Shown here: positions 1 to 5,959 of the stretch, piece by piece
How the letters are laid out: the number at the start of each line of letters is the position of its first letter
Position numbering within the stretch: the first letter of the stretch is position 1
From: an uncultured Propionibacteriaceae bacterium
GTDB lineage: Bacteria > Actinomycetota > Actinomycetes > Propionibacteriales > Propionibacteriaceae
Reading direction: 5' to 3'
Length of the DNA stretch: 9,135 bases
NCBI GenBank assembly: GCA_937859105.1
Contig: CALMAD010000310.1
Coordinates: 1 to 9,135 of the forward strand
Notes under the pieces: model-generated
What the model was told of the DNA's origin: nothing
Databases searched by the model: none
The model's input: the letters and a program-made list of their open reading frames with translations, nothing else
Program-made: the position numbers and the translations under genes

Positions 1-54
1 CGGGCGCGGGCCGGGGGAGAGGGCGGTCGATCCACAGGACGCCCGCGCACCGGC

Positions 55-735
55 TCAGTCGCCGCGCAGGGATTTCAGGGTGGGCTCCGGCGACATCTCG
101 GCGACCTGGGCGAGGTACAGCTCGGCGCCGGCCAGGGCGTCGGTGAGCGCCTCGTGCGCGGAGTAGACGGGCAGCCCGTGGCGGGCGCGGGCGGTCCACA
201 GGCGGAGGTCGTCGCGGGTCGGTTCGGCGTCGAAGCCGATCGACAGCGTTCGGTGCGCCAGCCGCATGGTGTCGACGAACGGGCTCACGAACGGCGCCCC
301 GTACAGCTGCTCGCACGCCCGCGACAGGAACCCCACCTCGATCTCCGCGAAATGCGCCAGCAGGACGCGGCCGGCGAGGGCGCGCAGGACGCTCGCGACG
401 GTGTCGGCCAGCGGGACGCCCGCCGCCACCATGTCGTCGGTGAGCCCGTGCACCGTCGCGCTCTGCCCCACCTCGGACGCCCCCGCCACGACGCTCGACC
501 CGGCGCCCCCCAGGACGATCTCGACGCCGTCCACCGGCACGAACCCGACGCTGAGCAGGGTGTTCGTCGCGGGGTCGAGCCCGGTGGTCTCGAAGTCGAC
601 GCTGAGCAGACGCAGCTCGGACGCCGGCGTCCCTGGGTCGGGCAGCGGCGTCCGGTAGTAGTCGGCGAGCGCGCCCCGTGCGCGCCGGGACGCCCGCGCG
701 CGCCGGCGGGCGGTGGCGTCCCCGAAGAGCATCAC
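55..735 (-). CDS. DnaQ-like (DEDDh) 3'-5' exonuclease
   Basis: This 226-residue protein looks like a stand-alone RNase T/DnaQ-fold exonuclease, which removes nucleotides from 3' ends of DNA or RNA in the cytoplasm. Exo I is clear: VDFETTGLDP, with acidic residues D47 and E49. Exo II is HFAEIEVGFL (about 128-137), with Glu133 where most relatives have Asp. Exo III is HEALTD, with H194 and D199. The first 40 residues are Arg/Ala-rich, outside the fold. The start is GTG at 735 followed directly by ATG at 732; a GAGGGGA ribosome site 5 nt before the GTG overlaps the stop codon of the preceding DUF294 gene, so the two are probably translationally coupled. Known from the family: such exonucleases are often encoded beside DUF294 proteins in proteobacteria, sometimes annotated as DNA polymerase III epsilon. 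It lacks polymerase partner features, so a true replicative epsilon role is unlikely. Its substrate is unknown. Confidence 0.87.
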   Translation of the reverse strand: MMLFGDATARRRARASRRARGALADYYRTPLPDPGTPASELRLLSVDFETTGLDPATNTLLSVGFVPVDGVEIVLGGAGSSVVAGASEVGQSATVHGLTDDMVAAGVPLADTVASVLRALAGRVLLAHFAEIEVGFLSRACEQLYGAPFVSPFVDTMRLAHRTLSIGFDAEPTRDDLRLWTARARHGLPVYSAHEALTDALAGAELYLAQVAEMSPEPTLKSLRGD

Positions 736-740
736 CGGCG

Positions 741-747
741 TCCCCTC
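741..747 (-). promoter_or_regulatory. Ribosome binding site of the exonuclease gene
   Basis: GAGGGGA on the minus strand lies 5 nt before the GTG at 735 and 8 nt before the ATG at 732. It overlaps the TGA (746-748) of the upstream gene, which supports coupled translation and leaves either start possible. Confidence 0.6.
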
Positions 748-2722
748 ACGAGAGCACGTGGGTCTGGTAGCTGTGGGCGAGCGCGCCCTGCATGCGCCGG
801 ACGATGCCGAAGGCGTCCCGGAGCGACCGCTTCTCGAAGTCGGTCAGCTCGGCCGGGGCGAGGTGGTTGTCCGGACGGACGCCGTTCCGCGCCTGCTCCG
901 CCTGGTGCCGCAGCCTCAGGTAGCTGATGAACTCGAAGGCGTCCGCGAGGTTCTCGGCGTTCTCCGCGCTCAGCGCCCCCACGGACGCCGCCGCGCGCAG
1001 CCGCGCGAGCGTGTTCACCTGCGGCAGCCCGCGCGAGAGGGCCAACAGCCGTGCCATCTGGACGACCGCGACCAGCCCGCCCGCCTTGAGATCGAGCGTG
1101 TCGCGGTGCTCGCCGCCGTGCTCCAGGACGAACCCGCGGAAGAACCCGATCGGCGGCTGCCAGTCGTTCGCCTGCTTCGCCAGGTGCGCGAGGAACCGGG
1201 CCGACTGCGGCGTCCGGGCGATCACCGCCGACTGGAGCCGCGCGAACAGCGCGTTGTCCCCGTACACCGGACGCATGTCGAAGAACGTCTGCGCGTTCAG
1301 CAGGGCGTCCGGGTCGGGCTCGTTCACCCAGGACGCGAAGTAGCGCGACCACTGCGTGATCGGCACGCGCCAGCGCGGGTTGGACGCCATCATGTCGCCC
1401 GGGCACTGCGGGAACCCGCACGCCTCGAGCCCCCCGACGACCCGCTCGGCCAGCGCGGCGACGTAGTCGTCGTGCTCCGGCCGGTGGTCGTCGGAGAGGA
1501 TGAGCGCCGAGTCCTGGTCCGAGCCGAGCCCGAGCTCCAGGCGCGCCTGCGAGCCCAGCGCGACCCAGCAGTAGCGGGTCGGCGGCGTCCCGAGTTCGGC
1601 CTCGGCGAAGTTCAGCAGGCGACGGGTGAGGGCGTCCCCGACGACGGTGACGAGGCGTCCGATGTCGGCCGCCGAGGCGTCCTGGGCGACGTAACTCTCC
1701 ACGACGGCCGCCAGCCGGGACGCCGACCGCGCGAGCCCGTCGACGTCCGTCTGGTGGGCGATGTCGCCCACCAGATAGACGGGGTTCGCCTGCTGCAGCC
1801 GCATCAGGTCGCCGGCGGTGATCATGCCGATGACATGCCCGGACGCCCGTGCGGGCCCCGATTCTCGACCGGACGCCGGCCCCGGCCCCGGTTCGGACGC
1901 CGACGCGTCGGCGGCGTCCGGGGCGTCCTTTGGGTCTCTGCCCGCGGCCTCGTCGACGACCGGGAGGTGATGGAATCCGCGTTGGGTCATCTCCATGAGC
2001 ACTTCGAACGCGAGGGCGTCCGCGGCGACGGTCTGAGGGTCGGACGTCATGACCGCCGAGACGGGTTCGTCCGGGCTCAATCCGGCGGCGATGACCTTGG
2101 TCCTCAGGTCGCGGTCGGTGACGATGCCGAGCAGGCGTCCGGGGGAGCCGTCGGTGACGAGGATCGCCGAGACCCGCGCCTCCGACATGGCGACCGCGGC
2201 GTCCCGAATGGACGTGCCGGGGCCCGTCGTCACGGGGGAGCGGCGGACGATCTCGCCGACCCGGGTCTTGAGGATCGCGCCGCCCGAGTCGGACACCTGC
2301 ACCGACTCGACGGCCGAGCGGATGCGTCCGGCCTGCTGCTGCATGAAGAACCGGGCGAACGCCGGCTGGGTCCGGATCAGGTCGTGGAAGACCTCCCCCG
2401 GCATGAGGAGCGTGAGCGAGTCTTCGCGGGCCGTCATCGTGAACGACGACGGCCCGCCCGAGATGACCGACGACATGCCGAAGCAGGTGCCGACGTCCGA
2501 GCGTTCGACCAGCGAGCCGTGCGCGTCGATGATGTCGACGGCCCCCGACCGCAGGACGAACATCGTCGTGTTCGGCTGGCCCGCCGCGACCAGCGTCGAC
2601 CCGCGCCGGAAGTAGCGGGCCGTCAGCTTCGCGGGCAACGCTGCCAGCACCGGCGCCGGCAGGTCCGCGAACGGCGCGTGCTGGGCGAGGAAGTCCCTGA
2701 CCTCGGCGAGTTCGACGTCCAT
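746..2722 (-). CDS. cNMP-binding / CBS-pair / DUF294 nucleotidyltransferase-like protein
   Basis: A 658-residue cytoplasmic sensor-like protein. Domains in order: a cyclic-nucleotide-binding fold (about 15-135), two CBS domains (about 153-215 and 219-310), a DUF294 putative nucleotidyltransferase (about 350-490) and the helical DUF294 C-terminal domain (about 500-655). The nucleotidyltransferase signature is complete: GSQARLELG at 390-398, SDQD giving D402 and D404, and a likely third acid D482 in FFDMRP. This resembles the catalytic site of GlnD-type uridylyltransferases. In the cNMP domain the usual FGE...RxA phosphate cassette reads FGMSS...SFTMTA, so the Glu and Arg that hold cAMP are missing. 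A Pro/Ala/Asp/Ser-rich stretch (about 259-295) interrupts the second CBS domain. ATG 2722 is the only ATG/GTG/TTG between the stop of thrE and the domain, and the family usually begins M(D/N)VELAE; no clear ribosome site precedes it. It lies 50 bp after thrE and 10 bp before the exonuclease. The family's biochemical activity is not established to my knowledge. Confidence 0.93.
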   Translation of the reverse strand: MDVELAEVRDFLAQHAPFADLPAPVLAALPAKLTARYFRRGSTLVAAGQPNTTMFVLRSGAVDIIDAHGSLVERSDVGTCFGMSSVISGGPSSFTMTAREDSLTLLMPGEVFHDLIRTQPAFARFFMQQQAGRIRSAVESVQVSDSGGAILKTRVGEIVRRSPVTTGPGTSIRDAAVAMSEARVSAILVTDGSPGRLLGIVTDRDLRTKVIAAGLSPDEPVSAVMTSDPQTVAADALAFEVLMEMTQRGFHHLPVVDEAAGRDPKDAPDAADASASEPGPGPASGRESGPARASGHVIGMITAGDLMRLQQANPVYLVGDIAHQTDVDGLARSASRLAAVVESYVAQDASAADIGRLVTVVGDALTRRLLNFAEAELGTPPTRYCWVALGSQARLELGLGSDQDSALILSDDHRPEHDDYVAALAERVVGGLEACGFPQCPGDMMASNPRWRVPITQWSRYFASWVNEPDPDALLNAQTFFDMRPVYGDNALFARLQSAVIARTPQSARFLAHLAKQANDWQPPIGFFRGFVLEHGGEHRDTLDLKAGGLVAVVQMARLLALSRGLPQVNTLARLRAAASVGALSAENAENLADAFEFISYLRLRHQAEQARNGVRPDNHLAPAELTDFEKRSLRDAFGIVRRMQGALAHSYQTHVLS

Positions 2723-2772
2723 GACCGCATCGAACCGGGTCGCGGCCTCTGTGTCCAGCGTGGCGGGCGGCC

Positions 2773-4173
2773 TCAGCCGGCGTCCGGGTCGACGTCGCGG
2801 GCGATCGCGCGCTCGACGGCCCGCTCCGCCTCCCGCTCTGCCGCCCGTTCTTGGCGCAGCAGCACCGTCTGGGCGCGGGTGTGGGGCATCGCGGTCCAGT
2901 GGGGGTTGGCCTCGATCCAGGCCTGGTCGGTGAGCATGCGGGCGACGACGAGGCCCGCGGCGAGGGAGATCACGACGAAGAGGCTCGTCGTCCCGTTGAG
3001 GACGGCCGCCATCGGGTCGTTGTTGATCAGCGCGACCAGGGCCCGGAACGCGCTCGCCCCCGGGATCATGATCAGGACCGCCGGCACCGACAGGGTGACC
3101 CGGGGCGTCACGATGTGGCGGGCCGCGAACGCGGCCAGGAGGCCGACGATGGTGGTGGCGCCGAGCGCGCACAGCAGGGCGTTCCAGCCGAGGTCGACCG
3201 CCGCGAGCCGCGCGAGGTTCGCGAGGGTGCCGATGGTGGACGCGACGACGGCCACCCGCAGCGGCGTGTTGAACGTGATCGCGAACCCGAGCACCCCGAA
3301 GAAGCTCGCCAGCGCCCGTGCCCCGACGACCGCCCACAGCGGCAGCTGCAACGGCGGCGTCGCCAGGGGCGACAGCCCGAACCACAGGGCGACCACCCAC
3401 GCCCCGAGGGCGGTCGCCATCGTGATCATCGCCGCGTACGCCAGCCGCGACACCCCCGACGTGAAGTCGAAGCGCGCGAGGTCGAGCGCCGCCGTCATGA
3501 GCGGGAACCCGGGCACCAAGAACAAGATCGCCGACGTGAACGCCGCCTGGTGCAGCGGCTCCCCGCCGACGGGCAGGACGAACTGCAGGGCGAACGCGAG
3601 CAGCATGTACAGCGTGCAGGCGGCGGCGGACGCCCCGGCCACGACGGCGAGCTGGTTGAGCCGCGCCCGGTGGAGCGCCAACTGGACGGCCTTGCCCAGC
3701 GCCGCCGCGAGGCCCGCGGCCAGGCACTCCTGCCAGCGCCCGTTGTTGAGAAACGCGAACGCCGCGCACGCCATGGCTGCCGCCGCCGCGATGCTCGGGC
3801 GCGAGTACAGGGCGTGTCGCCGCCCGATCCGGTCGAGCCTGGTCTGCAGTTCCGCGGCGGTCATCCCGTCCCTGGCCCGCAACGACAGGCGCATCAGCGA
3901 CCCGATGCGGTCCGCGTTCACGACCGGCGTCGGCACCTCGACGACCTCGGTGCGAAACGTTCCCCGCGAGCGCGTCGTCGCGACGATCTCGTTGAGGCTC
4001 ACCTGGGCCTCGAGCTGCTCGATGCCGAGCGCCTGGGCGACGCGTCCCATCGCGGCCTTGACGCGGTACGACCCCGTGCCCGCCGCCAGCATCATCGACC
4101 CCATCCGGCACATGGCGTCGGCTTTCTCCGCGAGGGCCGCCTCGCGGGCGCCGGCCGTCTCTTCGTGCGCCAC
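2773..4173 (-). CDS. thrE: Threonine/serine exporter, ThrE family
   Basis: A 466-residue integral membrane protein, close to the 489 residues of Corynebacterium glutamicum ThrE, which exports threonine and serine by secondary transport. It contains both halves that E. coli splits into YjjP and YjjB. Residues 1-120 form the soluble N-terminal part with the family signature around GTGSYRVKAAMGRVAQALG (32-50). Hydrophobic segments follow at about 127-143, 150-168, 175-200, 210-232 and 244-266, with FLVPGFPLM at 218-226. The second half (about 278-415) has further membrane segments and IMIPGASAFRAL at 368-379. The C-terminus (438-460) is a charged Arg/Glu/Ala helix, possibly a coiled coil. The start is GTG 4173 with GGAAGGGGG upstream. 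It lies 100 bp after glgC and heads the likely operon with the DUF294 and exonuclease genes. The family is sure; threonine or serine as the true substrate is by homology. Confidence 0.93.
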   Translation of the reverse strand: MAHEETAGAREAALAEKADAMCRMGSMMLAAGTGSYRVKAAMGRVAQALGIEQLEAQVSLNEIVATTRSRGTFRTEVVEVPTPVVNADRIGSLMRLSLRARDGMTAAELQTRLDRIGRRHALYSRPSIAAAAAMACAAFAFLNNGRWQECLAAGLAAALGKAVQLALHRARLNQLAVVAGASAAACTLYMLLAFALQFVLPVGGEPLHQAAFTSAILFLVPGFPLMTAALDLARFDFTSGVSRLAYAAMITMATALGAWVVALWFGLSPLATPPLQLPLWAVVGARALASFFGVLGFAITFNTPLRVAVVASTIGTLANLARLAAVDLGWNALLCALGATTIVGLLAAFAARHIVTPRVTLSVPAVLIMIPGASAFRALVALINNDPMAAVLNGTTSLFVVISLAAGLVVARMLTDQAWIEANPHWTAMPHTRAQTVLLRQERAAEREAERAVERAIARDVDPDAG

Positions 4174-4178
4174 GGCTG

Positions 4179-4187
4179 CCCCCTTCC
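4179..4187 (-). promoter_or_regulatory. Ribosome binding site of thrE
   Basis: GGAAGGGGG on the minus strand ends 5 nt before the GTG at 4173 and decides this start. Confidence 0.65.
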
Positions 4188-4249
4188 GTCGCGGCCGGCG
4201 GCGTCCTCGGTGAACGCCCGTCGCGTCGTGCGGACGGCACTCTAGCCCG

Positions 4250-4264
4250 GATCCCGGCGGGATC
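4250..4264 (-). terminator. Short hairpin after glgC, possible weak terminator
   Basis: GATCCCGGCGGGATC is a perfect inverted repeat (6-7 bp stem, 1-3 nt loop) starting 9 bp beyond the glgC stop codon. No T-tract follows on the minus strand (the next bases read CGGGCTAGAG), so it is not a classical intrinsic terminator. It may only attenuate or stabilise transcript ends between glgC and thrE. Confidence 0.35.
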
Positions 4265-4273
4265 GGTTCCGGG

Positions 4274-5443
4274 TCAGCCCCGCCATCCGTCGGGAAGCGA
4301 GGCGGAGGCGTCCAGCTTCTGGCGGTCGGTGATGGTCCCGTCTGCGCCGATGAGGGTGACGTGGCCGGCGGACCCGCGCGGGCCGGCGCGTCTCACGTGC
4401 GCGCCGATGTCGACGATGCAGTTGACCAGTTCGACGCCCTCGTCGATGCGAGCCCCGTCCAGCACCACGCTGTCGGTCACGGACGCCCCCGGCTCGACCA
4501 CGACCCGCGGGCCGAGCACCGAATGGGTCACCGACCCACGCACCGTGGACCCGGCCGACACCATGGAGCGGTGCACGGACGCCGTCCCTTCGATGCGGGC
4601 CGGGGGAAGTTGAGGCTGGGCGGAGAAGATCGGCCAGGTCGGGTCGTCGAGCGTGGCTCCTGTGCCGTCGAGGAGCTGGAGGTGGGCCGTCCAATAGGAC
4701 TGCAGAGTGCCCATGTCCATCCAGTAGCCGGACAGGCGGTGCGCGATGACGCGGCGGTTCTCGACGAAGTGGGGGATGAGGTCGTCCCCGTAGTCGCCCA
4801 ACTCGCCGAGGCTCTCGTGCAACTCGTCGAGGGCCGAGAGGAGGACGTCGGCCGAGTAGCAGAAGATCTCCGCCGAGACGATCTGGCCGCGCGGGTCGTC
4901 GGGCTTGTAGTCGAAGCCGGTGACGATGCCGTTGTCCGTCACCTGGACGACGCCGTAGCGCGACGGCCGCTCGTCCACCTGGGTCGTCACCAGCGTGAGG
5001 TCGGCGCCGAGATCCAGGTGGGTGTCGATGACGTCGAGGAAGTTGCAGGTGTACAGGTGGTCGGCGCTCAGCACGAGGACGAGGTCGGCGTCGAATTCGG
5101 CGATACGGTGACGTTGACGCCACAGCGAATCGGAGTTGCCGTGGGCGAACCCCTCCCCATGACCGCCCTCGAAGGGCGTGAGGAATTGCAGGCCGCCGTG
5201 GTTGCGATCCAGATCCCACGGCCGCCCCTGCGCCAGGTACTCGTTCAGCGAATGCGGCAGGTACTGCTCGACGATCCAGACGTCGGAGATGTGCGAGTGG
5301 TGCAGGTTCGACAGCGAGATGTCGATCAGCCGGTAGGTGCCGCCGACGGGCAGGGCCGGCTTCACCCGGTTCTGTGTCAGGGCACCCAGCCGGGAGCCCT
5401 GACCGCCGGCGAGGATGATGGCCAGCGTTCGGGGGATGCGCAT
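4274..5443 (-). CDS. glgC: Glucose-1-phosphate adenylyltransferase family protein (GlgC-like)
   Basis: A 389-residue protein with an N-terminal sugar-nucleotidyltransferase domain (about 5-255) and a C-terminal left-handed beta-helix (about 283-350), the layout of ADP-glucose pyrophosphorylase. Classical GlgC makes ADP-glucose from glucose-1-phosphate and ATP for glycogen synthesis. Visible motifs: GGQGSRL (13-19), KPALP (28-32), YRLIDISLSN (37-46), SADHLY (126-131, with metal-binding D128), and YWMDMGTLQSYW (240-251). The GTAD stretch of classical GlgC reads GNSD (102-105), so this fits the actinobacterial paralogue group annotated as glucose-1-phosphate adenylyltransferase family rather than canonical GlgC. 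Whether it is the housekeeping enzyme or uses another sugar phosphate cannot be settled here. The ATG at 5443 is preceded by GAAGGA with a rather long 10-nt spacer. Upstream lies the repeat-rich region shared with divergent pyrG. Confidence 0.87.
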   Translation of the reverse strand: MRIPRTLAIILAGGQGSRLGALTQNRVKPALPVGGTYRLIDISLSNLHHSHISDVWIVEQYLPHSLNEYLAQGRPWDLDRNHGGLQFLTPFEGGHGEGFAHGNSDSLWRQRHRIAEFDADLVLVLSADHLYTCNFLDVIDTHLDLGADLTLVTTQVDERPSRYGVVQVTDNGIVTGFDYKPDDPRGQIVSAEIFCYSADVLLSALDELHESLGELGDYGDDLIPHFVENRRVIAHRLSGYWMDMGTLQSYWTAHLQLLDGTGATLDDPTWPIFSAQPQLPPARIEGTASVHRSMVSAGSTVRGSVTHSVLGPRVVVEPGASVTDSVVLDGARIDEGVELVNCIVDIGAHVRRAGPRGSAGHVTLIGADGTITDRQKLDASASLPDGWRG

Positions 5444-5497
5444 GGGGATGTGGTCCTTCGTTCAGGGCCGATCGCAGGTCTGTCGAACGGCTCGGCC

Positions 5498-5589
5498 GGT
5501 CGCTGCCGATCGCGCCATCCGGTCGCTGCCGGTCGCGCCATCCGGTCGCTGCCGGTCGCGCCATCCGGTCGCTGCCGGTCGCGCGATCA
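5498..5589. repeat. Four 23-bp direct tandem repeats upstream of glgC
   Basis: Units begin at 5498, 5521, 5544 and 5567. Each starts GGTCGCTGCC and continues GGTCGCGCCATCC. Units 2 and 3 are identical; unit 1 differs at one base (A for G at position 11); unit 4 differs at two (positions 19 and 23). A degenerate partial fifth copy (GGTGGCAGCC) follows at 5590-5599. The array lies 55-146 bp before the glgC start codon, in its probable 5' leader or promoter. The period of 23 is not a multiple of three, which argues against coding. Confidence 0.93.
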
Positions 5590-5642
5590 GGTGGCAGCCA
5601 CCCTAGCCAACCCGTGCATGGTCGGCTACGTGGGCGTCCGTC

Positions 5643-5681
5643 GGCTTTGCTTCCGAAACGGAAGCAGAGACAGGTGAGCTG
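5643..5681. repeat. Palindromic 39-bp element, copy 1
   Basis: It contains TGCTTCCG-AAA-CGGAAGCA (5648-5666), a perfect 8-bp inverted repeat with a 3-nt centre, extendable outwards by two to three pairs with a G-U. It is followed by CAGGTGAGC. About 31 of 39 bases match copy 2, which lies 116 bp further on in the same orientation. It could be an operator, a transcript hairpin or a copy of a dispersed intergenic palindrome; no T-tract follows on either strand. Confidence 0.8.
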
Positions 5682-5758
5682 TGCGCTGTCCTGGCCCGCC
5701 CTCCGTGCTGGACGTCCCCGGCGCCGGACGTCACCCCCTCGCCCGCGATCGCGCCTTT

Positions 5759-5797
5759 GGTTTTGCTTCCATTTCGGAAGCAGAACCAGGTGAGCGG
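5759..5797. repeat. Palindromic 39-bp element, copy 2
   Basis: It contains TGCTTCC-ATTTC-GGAAGCA (5764-5782), extendable to about 10 bp of stem with the flanking TTT and GAA. It has the same trailing CAGGTGAGC as copy 1. The centre (ATTTC against GAAAC) matches the reverse complement of the copy 1 centre except for one base, so the palindrome core is inverted relative to its flank. Confidence 0.8.
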
Positions 5798-5942
5798 ACG
5801 CCTGCCGGCGCGCGCTCCACGGCGAGCGTTTGGCGGCGGCTCGGTCTCACCGGTCGGGCGCGTCCCGACATCCGCGCGACACGTTCGTCCACGCGACACG
5901 GACGCCTCCCGCGTGGGCGATGCGTGCTGGCGCCGGTGTTCG

Positions 5943-5948
5943 TAATAT
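5943..5948 (+). promoter_or_regulatory. Candidate -10 box for pyrG
   Basis: TAATAT is close to the sigma-A consensus and stands out as an AT-rich island in GC-rich DNA. It ends 11 nt before the proposed GTG start at 5960, so transcription would begin within a few bases of the start codon and give a very short leader. No good -35 is seen 16-18 bp upstream (ATGCGT or TGCGTG is the best). Confidence 0.45.
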
Positions 5949-5951
5949 GCT

Positions 5952-5956
5952 GGAGG
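5952..5956 (+). promoter_or_regulatory. Purine-rich GGAGG just before pyrG
   Basis: GGAGG lies only 3 nt from the GTG at 5960, tighter than usual for a Shine-Dalgarno site. It supports this start but may work poorly, especially if the transcript starts at about 5954-5956. Confidence 0.4.
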
Positions 5957-5959
5957 CCC

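Larger units (their letters stand above)
5444..5959. other. 516-bp divergent intergenic region between glgC and pyrG
   Basis: I see no convincing gene in this stretch: the open frames crossing it have no family signature, and the repeats in it are not multiples of three. From left to right it holds the glgC ribosome site (GAAGGA, 5454-5459), four 23-bp tandem repeats, a possible minus-strand -10 TAGGGT (5600-5605) for glgC with no recognisable -35, the first 39-bp palindromic element, a GACGTC dyad (5711-5732), the second 39-bp element, about 145 bp without clear signals, and a TAATAT box just before pyrG. The promoters of both gene blocks must lie here or within the flanking genes. Confidence 0.75.

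Noticed and set aside
1..54. Terminator after the exonuclease gene (GCGCGGG at 4-10 and CCCGCGC at 42-48)
   Set aside because: The 31-nt loop and lack of a T-tract make this weak, and the partner gene lies outside the window.
713..4213. Very long plus-strand open frame antisense to the DUF294 and thrE genes
   Set aside because: Its product is Arg/Pro/Gly/His-rich without any recognisable domain. It mirrors the two well-supported minus-strand genes and is the usual open shadow of high-GC codon bias.
2723..4240. Upstream extension of the DUF294 reading frame to 4240
   Set aside because: The extra 506 residues are low-complexity Arg/Gly/Pro sequence antiphase to thrE. Family similarity starts only at the ATG at 2722.
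5498..5599. CRISPR array
   Set aside because: The repeats are directly adjacent with no unique spacers, and no cas gene is nearby.
4361..5677. Plus-strand open frames antisense to glgC, running through the 23-bp repeats
   Set aside because: No recognisable product. The repeat period of 23 shifts frame at each unit, so a repeated peptide is not maintained.
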